From the NCBI GenBank assembly GCA_945883885.1, contig CAMCYM010000033.1, positions 1 through 10,677 of the forward strand: a stretch of DNA of 10,677 bases. Reading direction: 5' to 3'. The position numbers and the translations under genes were made by a program. The notes under the pieces are model-generated. The model worked only from the letters and a program-made list of their open reading frames with translations. It did no database searches and was not told the origin of the DNA. Below, in pieces: positions 1 to 7,168 of the stretch. Numbering within the stretch: the first letter of the stretch is position 1; every line of letters starts with the position of its first letter. Source of the DNA: Chryseobacterium gleum (GTDB lineage: Bacteria > Bacteroidota > Bacteroidia > Flavobacteriales_D > Sanyastnellaceae).

Positions 1-397
1 GGATCTCACCGGCATCCACCTCGGAACCGTGCTTGTCTATTTCCACGGTCCGAACCACCGCCACGTCCGGCTGCTGCGTGCCTCCCACCGTGTCCCCGCT
101 GTACACATAGAGCGTATAATTCCCAGGCCGCAATCCTTCGAAGGCAAACTGCCCCTCGGGGTTCGTCCATACCCGGTCGTCTGGCCCCACCCGGTCGCCG
201 TACGTGATGAACACGTCGTAATCCGCTCCCGGCACCACGTCCACCGCACTCGCAGGATTCGTCAGCACCACCCGGCGTTCGACCTCCACACTCCCCAAAA
301 TCCGGGCCGTACCTCCTTCGCCGGGGGCCTCCCCGCACCCTGCCACGGCAAAGGCGAACCCGACCACGGCGACCGACCAGAGCTTTCGTTGCTGCAT
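1..397 (-). CDS. Predicted lipoprotein with carboxypeptidase-regulatory-like beta domain (partial, C-terminus off the left edge)
   Basis: Reading the minus strand from the ATG at 397-395 gives 132 codons with no stop up to the window edge, so the C-terminus is missing. The protein opens with a basic stretch (MQQRKLW), a hydrophobic core, and the lipobox VAGC with Cys21, a signal peptidase II site. It is therefore probably anchored in the outer or inner membrane facing the periplasm or outside. After a Gly-rich linker, residues 33-120 look like a small beta-sandwich of the carboxypeptidase-regulatory or SpaA/Cna-B type. The pattern GQFAFEGLRPGNYTLYVY (residues 82-99) is the usual 'G-x-F-x-F-x-x-L-x-P-G-x-Y-x-L' strand pair of those folds. 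Such domains serve as adhesive or structural modules, but no specific function or ligand can be named. The gene is divergent from tdk across 35 bp. The overlapping plus-strand frame lacks any such organisation, which is why I chose this frame. Confidence 0.72.
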   Translation of the reverse strand, partial: MQQRKLWSVAVVGFAFAVAGCGEAPGEGGTARILGSVEVERRVVLTNPASAVDVVPGADYDVFITYGDRVGPDDRVWTNPEGQFAFEGLRPGNYTLYVYSGDTVGGTQQPDVAVVRTVEIDKHGSEVDAGEI

Positions 398-401
398 GCC
401 A

Positions 402-409
402 CGAATGTA
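402..409 (-). promoter_or_regulatory. Candidate Bacteroidota -7 box for the lipoprotein gene
   Basis: The minus strand reads TACATTCG, one mismatch from the Bacteroidota -7 consensus TAnnTTTG. It ends only 4 nt before the lipoprotein ATG, so the transcript would be nearly leaderless. No convincing -33 element was seen. A weak, single-motif call. Confidence 0.25.
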
Positions 410-419
410 GGCAGCGCCG

Positions 420-427
420 TACCTTCG
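420..427 (+). promoter_or_regulatory. Candidate Bacteroidota -7 box for tdk
   Basis: The plus strand reads TACCTTCG, again one mismatch from TAnnTTTG and with the same substitution as the divergent box. It ends 5 nt before the GTG start of tdk, which would give a leaderless or almost leaderless mRNA. No clear -33 element lies upstream. A weak, single-motif call. Confidence 0.25.
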
Positions 428-432
428 ACCAC

Positions 433-1068
433 GTGACCCCAGTCCCGCACGAAGACCACGCGCCCTTGCAGCATACCGGCCTCGGCGAAGGCCGCATCGA
501 GGTCATCTGTGGCCCGATGTTCTCCGGAAAAACGGAGGAGTTGTTGCGCCGCATCCGCCGGGCGCGCATCGCCCACCAGCCCACGCTCATCTTCAAGCAT
601 GCCGTCGATGTGCGGTACAACGCCGATGCGGTCACTTCGCACGATGCGAACGCGTTGCCGTCGGTGGCGGTGGATTCGAGTGCGGCCTTGCGGGCCTACG
701 TCGTCGGGCTGGCTGCGCCGGTCACGGTCGTAGCCATCGACGAGGTGCAGTTCTTTGACCAGGACCTGCCCGCGCTCTGTGCGGAACTCGCCGACAGCGG
801 AATCCGCGTGATTGCAGCGGGGTTGGACCTCGATTTTGCCGGGCGCCCGTTCGGCTGCATGCCCGAGCTGCTCGCACGGGCGGAGGAGGTGACCAAACTC
901 CACGCCGTCTGCGTGGAGACGGGCCGTCCCGCCCACTTCTCCCACCGCATCGCAGGCGGGGACGACACGGTCGAAATCGGCGAAAAGGACCGGTACATCC
1001 CCCTCACGCGCCAGGCCTTTGTCGAAGCCCGCCGCCGCGCCGAGCGGTCGAACGGCGGAACGCGATGA
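433..1068 (+). CDS. tdk: Thymidine kinase (type II, TK1-like)
   Basis: Cytosolic thymidine kinase, phosphorylating thymidine to dTMP with ATP in pyrimidine salvage. The 211-residue length fits the TK1 family. The P-loop GPMFSGKT is at residues 27-34. The DEVQFF motif (103-108) carries the probable catalytic base Glu104. The segment GRPFGCMPELLARAEEVTKLHAVC (137-160) matches the family's substrate-binding region. The structural zinc site is largely missing: Cys160 is kept, but the other three expected cysteine positions appear to be Thr163, Thr192 and Ala195. I recall similar losses in some relatives, so this need not mean inactivity. The start is GTG at 433; no ATG lies between it and the P-loop methionine, and a TTG at 466 is a possible alternative. 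The stop overlaps the ATG of the murF–alr fusion (ATGA, 1065-1068), so the two are probably co-translated. Family assignment is secure; the start is less so. Confidence 0.95.
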   Translation: MTPVPHEDHAPLQHTGLGEGRIEVICGPMFSGKTEELLRRIRRARIAHQPTLIFKHAVDVRYNADAVTSHDANALPSVAVDSSAALRAYVVGLAAPVTVVAIDEVQFFDQDLPALCAELADSGIRVIAAGLDLDFAGRPFGCMPELLARAEEVTKLHAVCVETGRPAHFSHRIAGGDDTVEIGEKDRYIPLTRQAFVEARRRAERSNGGTR

Positions 1069-3557
1069 GTCCTGAAGTTTGGCGGCAGTGGGCCGCTGCG
1101 GCCGGTGGACGGCTCGATGGCCCTTCGCCCGCAGACGACGCCACCGCACTCGACCTGGTGTTCGATACGCGGGCCCTTCCGCTTACGACAGCGCCCGCTG
1201 TTTTCCTGGCGGTGCGCGGCGTTTGGCACGACGGGCACGACCACCTCGCCGCAGCCCACGCCGCTGGCATCCGCCGATTCATCGTCGCCCACGATCCTGG
1301 ACCGGGCCTCTTGCCCGACTCCGATGTCGTCGTCGCCCCGGACCCCGTCCTCGCTGCCCAGCACGCCGCCAGCACCTGGCGCACGGCCGCCGGCGTTCCC
1401 GTGCTCGCCCTCACCGGGAGCAACGGCAAAACCGTGGTCAAGGAATGGCTCGCCCACCTCCTCGGCCCCGGCGTCCACCGGAGCCCCCGCAGCTTCAACA
1501 GCCAAATCGGCGTCCCGGTCGCCCTCTTCGGCATTCGCCCCACCCACCGCGTCGCCCTCATCGAGGCCGGCATTTCCCACCCCGGCGAAATGGCCCGCCT
1601 GGCCGACTGCATCCGCCCCGACCTCGGCTGCCTGACCCACCTCGGCGATGCCCACCTCGAACACTTCGACAGCGCGGCCCACCTCCACGCCGAGAAAACC
1701 CGGCTCTTCGCCACGTGCCACCTCGTCCTCCTCCCTGGAGACCTGGACGAAGGGCGGGCCCTGCTGGCCGCCCGCGGCACTTCGCTCCTCACCTGGGGGC
1801 CGGCCGGATCGGGATCGGCGCTCGAAGTCACCGCGCACTCCCTGCACGACGGCACCACCACGCTCCATTTGGCCTGGAACGGGTCCACGGCCGTGGCCGC
1901 CCTGCCCATTCCCGGGGAGTTGGCCGTCCGCAACGCCCTGACTGCAGCCCTTTGCGCCCTCCACCTCGGAGAACCGCTGGAGGCAGTTGCAGCGCGGATG
2001 TCGGGGTTGACGCCGGTGGATTTGCGCATGCAACGGCTCCGGACTCCCGGCGGCACGTGGGTCATCTCGGATGCTTACACGAACGACCGGAGCGCCCTCG
2101 AATGGGCCTTGAACGATTTGAGCAGATTGCCCGGGAACGCTCCTCGCGCTGCCATCCTCGGTCCACTGCCCGGGCTCTCGCCCACAGAATCCACGGAACG
2201 CTTGATGGCCCTTGCCGCCGCGGCCGGCCTCTCCCGCCTCTGGCTCATCTCCCCCGTCCCCAACCCCGCCCTCAACCTCAACCTCAATCTCAACCTCAAA
2301 CTCTTCCCTTCCACCGAAGCCGCCCTCGCAGCCTTGCGCGAAGAAAATCCGTTCCACGGACACCACGTGCTTGTGAAGGGCCCGCGAAATGAGCGGTTCG
2401 AGCGGTTCCTCGATCCGCTGCTGCGGCGGGGAAATGTGACGGTGCTGGAATTAGACCTCGAAGCCATCGCAGTGAACCTCGCCCAAGTCCGAGGACACGT
2501 GCGCCGTGCGGCAGGGGCTGGGACCGGACTGATCGCGGTGATCAAGGCGTCGGGCTATGGGGTGGGCGGGGCGGATTTGGCCCGCGTGCTGCAGTTCCAT
2601 GGGACGGATCTGCTCGCGGTCGCGTGCACAGAGGAGGGGGTGGAATTGCGCGAGGCAGGCATCGCGGGCAGAATCCTCGTCTTCAACCCGGATCCCGCCA
2701 CGTTCGGGGCCTTGCTCGCACATGACCTCGAGCCGGAACTCTACAGCCCGGGCCATGCAGCCGCGTTTGCAGCGGCCGTGGAGCAGCTCGCCCCGCGGCG
2801 CCCGTGGCCGGTGCACGTCAAGCTCGATACGGGGATGCACCGGTTAGGCTTCTCGGAATCGGACCTGCCCGGTCTGTGCGACGCTTTGCCGATGTGGCAG
2901 CCGCTGTTGCGCGTGGAAACCGTCTTTTCGCATTTGGCATCCGCGGATGTGCCTGAACAGGATGCATTTACCCGTCACCAAATCCAGCGCTTCAGCCACG
3001 CTATGGACGTCCTGCGTGCCGCGGATCCTGACCACCACCACCCCCTCAAGCGCCACCTGCTCAACACCGCTGGACTGCTGCGGTTCCCCGAAGCCAGCTT
3101 CGAGTATGTCCGCCTCGGCATCGGGCTCTTCGGCATCGGCGGCACGGGCCTGCCTTGGTCGTGGTCGCCGGCGGTCACCTTCCGCACCACCGTTTCCCAA
3201 ATCCGAACCGTTCCCGCCGGCGAAGGCGTCGGCTACGGATCCACCGACCCGGCCGACCACGACCGCCGCATCGCCGTCCTGCCCGTGGGCTACGCCGATG
3301 GCTACCCGCGCCACCTCTCAAACGGCGCCGGCCACGTAAATATCCACGGCTCCCTCGTCCCCGTCGTCGGCCGCGTCTGCATGGACATGACCCTCGTCGA
3401 CGTCACCTCCCTCCCGGACACTTCCCCCGGCGACGAGGCCATCCTCTTCGGCATCCACCCGCGCATCGAAGACGTCGCCGCCGCTGCCGGCACCATCCCC
3501 TACGAACTCCTCACCCGCATCCCCGCCCGCGTAGCCCGCGTCCACAGAGGGAGCTGA
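1065..3557 (+). CDS. murF/alr: Bifunctional UDP-N-acetylmuramoyl-tripeptide–D-alanyl-D-alanine ligase / alanine racemase
   Basis: An 830-residue cytosolic fusion. The N-terminal MurF half (about 1-450) adds D-Ala-D-Ala to the UDP-MurNAc-tripeptide. The C-terminal half (about 457-830) is a PLP-dependent alanine racemase that makes D-Ala from L-Ala. MurF signs are the ATP P-loop TGSNGKT (117-123), FNSQIGVP (144-151), EAGISHPGEM (167-176), HLGDAHLEHF (192-201), a DAYTND motif (336-341) in place of the usual DSYNAN-type motif, and KGPRNERFE (438-446). Racemase signs are Lys494 in AVIKASGYG as the PLP Schiff-base lysine, HVKLDTGMHRLGF (584-596), Tyr724 in GYGST as the second catalytic base, and GRVCMDM (769-775). 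The Lys-to-Tyr spacing of 230 fits the family. This fusion is typical of Bacteroidota. A Leu-Asn repeat interrupts the MurF C-terminal region at 403-412. The ATG overlaps the tdk stop by 4 nt. No broken residues were seen, so both activities are expected. Confidence 0.96.
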   Translation: MSPEVWRQWAAAAGGRLDGPSPADDATALDLVFDTRALPLTTAPAVFLAVRGVWHDGHDHLAAAHAAGIRRFIVAHDPGPGLLPDSDVVVAPDPVLAAQHAASTWRTAAGVPVLALTGSNGKTVVKEWLAHLLGPGVHRSPRSFNSQIGVPVALFGIRPTHRVALIEAGISHPGEMARLADCIRPDLGCLTHLGDAHLEHFDSAAHLHAEKTRLFATCHLVLLPGDLDEGRALLAARGTSLLTWGPAGSGSALEVTAHSLHDGTTTLHLAWNGSTAVAALPIPGELAVRNALTAALCALHLGEPLEAVAARMSGLTPVDLRMQRLRTPGGTWVISDAYTNDRSALEWALNDLSRLPGNAPRAAILGPLPGLSPTESTERLMALAAAAGLSRLWLISPVPNPALNLNLNLNLKLFPSTEAALAALREENPFHGHHVLVKGPRNERFERFLDPLLRRGNVTVLELDLEAIAVNLAQVRGHVRRAAGAGTGLIAVIKASGYGVGGADLARVLQFHGTDLLAVACTEEGVELREAGIAGRILVFNPDPATFGALLAHDLEPELYSPGHAAAFAAAVEQLAPRRPWPVHVKLDTGMHRLGFSESDLPGLCDALPMWQPLLRVETVFSHLASADVPEQDAFTRHQIQRFSHAMDVLRAADPDHHHPLKRHLLNTAGLLRFPEASFEYVRLGIGLFGIGGTGLPWSWSPAVTFRTTVSQIRTVPAGEGVGYGSTDPADHDRRIAVLPVGYADGYPRHLSNGAGHVNIHGSLVPVVGRVCMDMTLVDVTSLPDTSPGDEAILFGIHPRIEDVAAAAGTIPYELLTRIPARVARVHRGS
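2271..2300 (+). repeat. In-frame hexanucleotide repeat (CTCAAC)5, imperfect
   Basis: Five consecutive hexamers read ctcaac, ctcaac, ctcaat, ctcaac, ctcaaa inside the MurF part of the fusion. They encode Leu-Asn four times and then Leu-Lys (residues 403-412). Gain or loss of one unit would keep the frame, so copy number can vary without a frameshift. Confidence 0.85.
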
Positions 3558-3633
3558 CGATTTAGGGAACAGGTTGAGGGTTGAGGGAAAACGCAACGGC
3601 CCCTTCTTTGTTCAATTCGACTGTTTAAAAACA
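3558..3633. other. Non-coding stretch after murF–alr; no convincing terminator
   Basis: First part of the 173-bp gap between two convergent genes. It holds two tandem copies of TTGAGGG (3574-3587), and the reverse complement of TGAGGGA recurs in the downstream repeats (TCCCTCA at 3650-3656 and 3691-3697), so a long-range stem is possible. At 3621-3634 the sequence CTGTTTAAAAACAG is a 6-bp inverted repeat with a 2-nt centre. It is too tight and AT-rich to call a terminator with confidence. No coding frame with family features was found. Confidence 0.4.
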
Positions 3634-3733
3634 GCGCAGCGGCGCCTCATCCCTCACACTCATCCCTGTCTACCGCCGCGCAGCGGCTCATCCCTCACAC
3701 TCACACTGTCTACCGCCGCGCAGCGGCGCCTCA
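3634..3733. repeat. Tandem 40-44 bp GC-rich direct repeat, about 2.4 copies
   Basis: Units start at GCGCAGCGGC at 3634, 3678 and 3718, giving lengths of 44 and 40 bp and a truncated third copy. Each full unit ends in TGTCTACCGCC and contains TCATCCCTCACACTCA. The two full units differ by a 3-nt GCC block and one further base. At unit junctions GCCGC-GCA-GCGGC can form a short hairpin (3675-3687, 3715-3727). The third copy runs into the RND gene: the TCA of the repeat at 3731-3733 supplies the pump's TGA stop. No T-rich tail follows on either strand, so this is a repeat rather than an obvious terminator. Confidence 0.8.
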
Positions 3734-6700
3734 CACCCCCTCCTTCCAGAGGTACTTGTACTTCATCCGCAGCATCCACCAGTACATGACGGGCACGATG
3801 ACGAGGGTCAAGAACGTGGCGAAGGTCAATCCGTAGATGATGGCCCAGCTCATCGGTTTCCAGAACATGTTGTTGTCCCCCCCCATGTAAATGTTCGCAT
3901 CGTAACTCCGCAGGAAACTGAAGAAGTCGATGTTGAAGCCGACGGCCAGCGGATACAAGCCGAGCACCGTAGTGATGGCTGTCAGCAAAACCGGGCGCAA
4001 GCGGGTTTTTCCGCCTTCGATGATCGCGCGGGTTACCTCGGAGAATGGAAGGCGTTCGATGCCTTGGGCAGCGGCAGAGCGGGACGTGACCAAATCCGTG
4101 TAGTCAATAAGGACGATGGCATTGTTCACCACCACGCCCGCAAGTGAAATGATGCCGATCATCGTCATGATGATGACGAAGTCCATGCGGAAAATGACCA
4201 AACCAAGGATGACCCCAATCAAGCTGAACAGGACACTGAAGCCGATGATGAAGGGCCGCGAGATGGAGTTGAATTGGGCAACGATGATGAGGAAGATGAG
4301 GAAGAGCGCCGCAAGCAATGCCTTGGAAAGGAAGGCCATTTCCTTCGCCTGCTCTTCCTGTTGACCGGTGAACTCCCACTCCACTCCCTCTGCCGTGGAA
4401 AAGTTCTTCAACTCCTCCTTCATGTCGGCGACGATTAGGTTTGCATTCGCGCCTTCGAGGACGTTCGAACTGAGGGTGATGACCCGGTCGAGGTCCTTCC
4501 GCTTGACGGCGCTGAAGGTGGTGCCCCGCTGCATCGTCGCCACCGCGCTGATGGGCACTTCCTTGATTTGGCCATCGCTCTGGCTTCGGAAGATGACCTT
4601 CTGATTCATCAACGCATCGATGTCGTGCCGTGCCGCCTCGGTGAATCTCAGGTTGATAGGATAATCGTCTTCCCCGTCTTTGAAGGTGCTCACTTCGCGG
4701 CCGTAGAGCGCCGACCGGATAGCAAATCCCACATCTTGGGTCGAAAGGCCGAATTGCCGAGCTTTCTCGCGGTCTACCTCGACCGTAATCTCCGGCTTTT
4801 GCTTGTTGACGTCAATCTTGAGTTCCTCCACGCCCTCGAAGTTCCGGTCACGCAGAAACTGGCGCATCCCGTTCGCAGTCGCAAGGACATCTTCATAGTT
4901 CTCTCCGCGCAATTCGATGTTGATGGGCGGCGCTTGGGGAGGCCCATTCGAATTCTTCGCTACGACAATTTCCGCATCAGGATACGCGCTCAACCGATCC
5001 CGCAGGGCGTTCAGCACATCCTTCGTAGACAGGCCCCGGCGCTCCGGGAATTGCACGAAGTTCACAGCAATCCGTGCCTTGTGCGGAGTATCGCCGAATG
5101 AAGGACCCTCCGAAGGGTCACTTGTGCCATTGCCTACCAAGGCGATGACCGAGTTCGACATGAAAGACTCCAGCTCCCCGGTTTCGGGGTTTGGGCGTTT
5201 GAAGTCCTCTGAACCGAGTACCTCATCGACCAGTTCCTCTACTTCCTTCGTCACGCGATTCGTCTCCTCGATGTCCGTCCCGATGGGCTTTGAGATGAAA
5301 ATGTTGACGTATTGAGGCTCGTTCGAAGGGAAGAACTCTACGCGCGGCGGAAGGAGTACTAGCAGGACGAATCCTACCACCATCAAAGCGACGGTGCCAT
5401 AGAAAAAGGCCCAGGGATTCTTGCCCCTCAAGGCCAACCGAATCAAGGCTTCGTACCCGTTCTCCATGCGCGGCAGAAAATTCTGTTGGAACCGTGTCGC
5501 AGCGGGCGTGAGCACAAAGAGGTTGAACACTAAAAACAGTGCCGTGAACACGAAGAGGTTGCCTACCACCGTGCCCCCGAGGGCGAGGATAGTAGCTCCC
5601 ACACCGGCCATGACACCTGCTGCAATCAGATTCCGGCGACGGTTCACCGTCTCCAATCCCGCACGCATGTAGAGCACTGCGAGCACCGGATTGATCACAA
5701 GCGCAACGAACAGGGAAGCGCTGAGCACAACCATCAACGTAATCGGCAAGTACTGCATGAACTGTCCGATCAGTCCTGGCCAAAGTGCGAGTGGAATGAA
5801 CGCCGCAACCGTGGTAGCTGTCGATGAGATGATGGGCCACGCGATTTCACCGACCCCGTACTTTGCGGCTTCGTAGGGCGATTTCCCTTCGTCCATGTAC
5901 CGGTAAACGTTCTCCACCACCACAATTCCGTTGTCCACGAGCATCCCCAGCGCAAGCACGAGGGAGAAAAGCACCATCGTATTGAAGGTGATGCCCAGTG
6001 CCGACAAGACGATGAACGACAGGAACATAGACATGGGAATCGCAATGCCCACGAACAAGGCATTCCGCAACCCGAGGAAGAACATCAGGACTCCGACTAC
6101 CAGCAAAATCCCGAAAATGATCGAATTCTGCAGTTCGTCTACTTGGGAACGCGTTTGGTAACTCTGGTCGTTCGTGATGGTGACGGCCAAATCCGCGGGC
6201 AAATCGTTCAAGCGGGCATCGTCGAGGATGGCGTTGATTCCCTCCGAGGCGACGATGATGTTCTCGCCGGCACGCTTGATGATGTCCAAAGAAATCACGG
6301 GCTGTCGGAACTCCCGCGCATAGCTGGTTTTCTCCTTCTCTTCGAAAGAAACATTCGCCACATCCCGCAAATAGACCGGGCGACCGCCTTCGGCTTTGAT
6401 GACCACGTCCAGCAAGTCCTCCGGAGTTGTGAAATCCCCCACCACCTGGACCGTTCTCCGAAAACGGTCCGTCAACAAGTCCCCACCAGAAACCGTGAGA
6501 TTCTCAGAAGCAAGCGCTTGTGCGATGTCGTTGAAGCTCACCTGCATGGCTTCCGCACGCAGGTAATCCACCTCCACCTCCACTTCCCGATCCATTGCGC
6601 CACGGATGTCCACCTTGGAAATCTCTGGCAACGCCTCGATGCGCTCCTCCAGCAACTCAGCATACCCTTTCAACTCCTCCGCGCTGTAATTGCCCGAGAG

Positions 6701-7168
6701 GTTGACATTCATTGCCGGAAGCAATTCCGAGAAGTTCAGCGCGAACACATTCGGTTCGGCGGGCAGGTCCTTCGGGAAGTCAGGGTCCGCCTTCACCTTG
6801 TCGACGGCGTCCTTTACTTTGCGCAACGCCTCATCGGGTGATACATCGAATGTGAATTTCACATCGATGCTGCTGAATCCCTGCACTGAGGTCGAGATAA
6901 CCTCGTCCACACCGGAAACCGTATTCAACTCCTTTTCAAGAGGTTGTGTGACGAGTTTTTCGATGTTCGTCGGACTGTTCCCGGGGTAAGCGGTGCCGAT
7001 GAACACCTCGGGCACCACGATTTCCGGGAAGCTCTCCTTCGGTACCGAGATGTAGCTGTACACCCCGCTCAGAGCCACGATGGCAGTGATGACAAAGACG
7101 GTCGTGCGGTTGTTGATGCTCCAGGTAGTCAGTCCGAATTCCCGGAGTTGTTCTTGGGGCGTGCTCAT
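3731..7168 (-). CDS. RND-family efflux pump, inner-membrane permease (AcrB/SwrC-like)
   Basis: Inner-membrane proton-driven exporter of a tripartite efflux complex, 1145 residues against about 1040 for AcrB. TM1 is near 23-41, then a periplasmic porter domain, TM2-TM6 at about 348-500, TM7 at about 586-607, a second porter domain, and TM8-TM12 at about 947-1132. In TM4, GMLVDNGIVVVEN (408-420) keeps one proton-relay Asp (Asp412) with Asn413 where AcrB has a second Asp. In TM10, VVNNAIVLIDY (1013-1023) has Asn where AcrB has the relay Lys. Both are common in non-AcrB branches of the family. Extra length comes from a hydrophobic pair at about 513-532 and 536-554 between TM6 and TM7, and from a segment with DANIYMGGDNN (1090-1100) before TM12; I recall a similar TM11-TM12 insert in other Bacteroidota pumps. 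The ATG overlaps the adaptor's stop (ATGA). Sampled GC is lower than in flanking genes. The substrate is unknown. Confidence 0.95.
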   Translation of the reverse strand: MSTPQEQLREFGLTTWSINNRTTVFVITAIVALSGVYSYISVPKESFPEIVVPEVFIGTAYPGNSPTNIEKLVTQPLEKELNTVSGVDEVISTSVQGFSSIDVKFTFDVSPDEALRKVKDAVDKVKADPDFPKDLPAEPNVFALNFSELLPAMNVNLSGNYSAEELKGYAELLEERIEALPEISKVDIRGAMDREVEVEVDYLRAEAMQVSFNDIAQALASENLTVSGGDLLTDRFRRTVQVVGDFTTPEDLLDVVIKAEGGRPVYLRDVANVSFEEKEKTSYAREFRQPVISLDIIKRAGENIIVASEGINAILDDARLNDLPADLAVTITNDQSYQTRSQVDELQNSIIFGILLVVGVLMFFLGLRNALFVGIAIPMSMFLSFIVLSALGITFNTMVLFSLVLALGMLVDNGIVVVENVYRYMDEGKSPYEAAKYGVGEIAWPIISSTATTVAAFIPLALWPGLIGQFMQYLPITLMVVLSASLFVALVINPVLAVLYMRAGLETVNRRRNLIAAGVMAGVGATILALGGTVVGNLFVFTALFLVFNLFVLTPAATRFQQNFLPRMENGYEALIRLALRGKNPWAFFYGTVALMVVGFVLLVLLPPRVEFFPSNEPQYVNIFISKPIGTDIEETNRVTKEVEELVDEVLGSEDFKRPNPETGELESFMSNSVIALVGNGTSDPSEGPSFGDTPHKARIAVNFVQFPERRGLSTKDVLNALRDRLSAYPDAEIVVAKNSNGPPQAPPINIELRGENYEDVLATANGMRQFLRDRNFEGVEELKIDVNKQKPEITVEVDREKARQFGLSTQDVGFAIRSALYGREVSTFKDGEDDYPINLRFTEAARHDIDALMNQKVIFRSQSDGQIKEVPISAVATMQRGTTFSAVKRKDLDRVITLSSNVLEGANANLIVADMKEELKNFSTAEGVEWEFTGQQEEQAKEMAFLSKALLAALFLIFLIIVAQFNSISRPFIIGFSVLFSLIGVILGLVIFRMDFVIIMTMIGIISLAGVVVNNAIVLIDYTDLVTSRSAAAQGIERLPFSEVTRAIIEGGKTRLRPVLLTAITTVLGLYPLAVGFNIDFFSFLRSYDANIYMGGDNNMFWKPMSWAIIYGLTFATFLTLVIVPVMYWWMLRMKYKYLWKEGV

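Noticed and set aside
29..436. A 135-codon plus-strand open frame opposite the lipoprotein gene
   Set aside because: Its translation is rich in Pro, His and Arg with no family features, while the opposite strand has a signal peptide, lipobox and domain pattern.
262..1149. A 295-codon minus-strand open frame opposite tdk
   Set aside because: It is antisense to a clear thymidine kinase, has Arg/Gly-rich composition, and is explained by high GC suppressing stop codons.
696..2366. A 556-codon minus-strand open frame opposite tdk and murF–alr
   Set aside because: Its Gly/Glu/Val-rich translation, including an EVEIEVEVEGG run, is the mirror of the CTCAAC repeat and the GC-rich codons of the real gene.
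1079..2392. A 437-codon plus-strand frame within murF–alr
   Set aside because: Extreme Arg/Pro content and no motifs; it is a frame-shifted shadow of the fusion gene.
3621..3634. CTGTTTAAAAACAG as a terminator of murF–alr
   Set aside because: The stem is short and AT-rich with a 2-nt centre and no T-run after it, too weak to call.
3634..3733. CRISPR-like array
   Set aside because: The repeated units are contiguous with no unique spacers, differ in length, and no cas genes are nearby.
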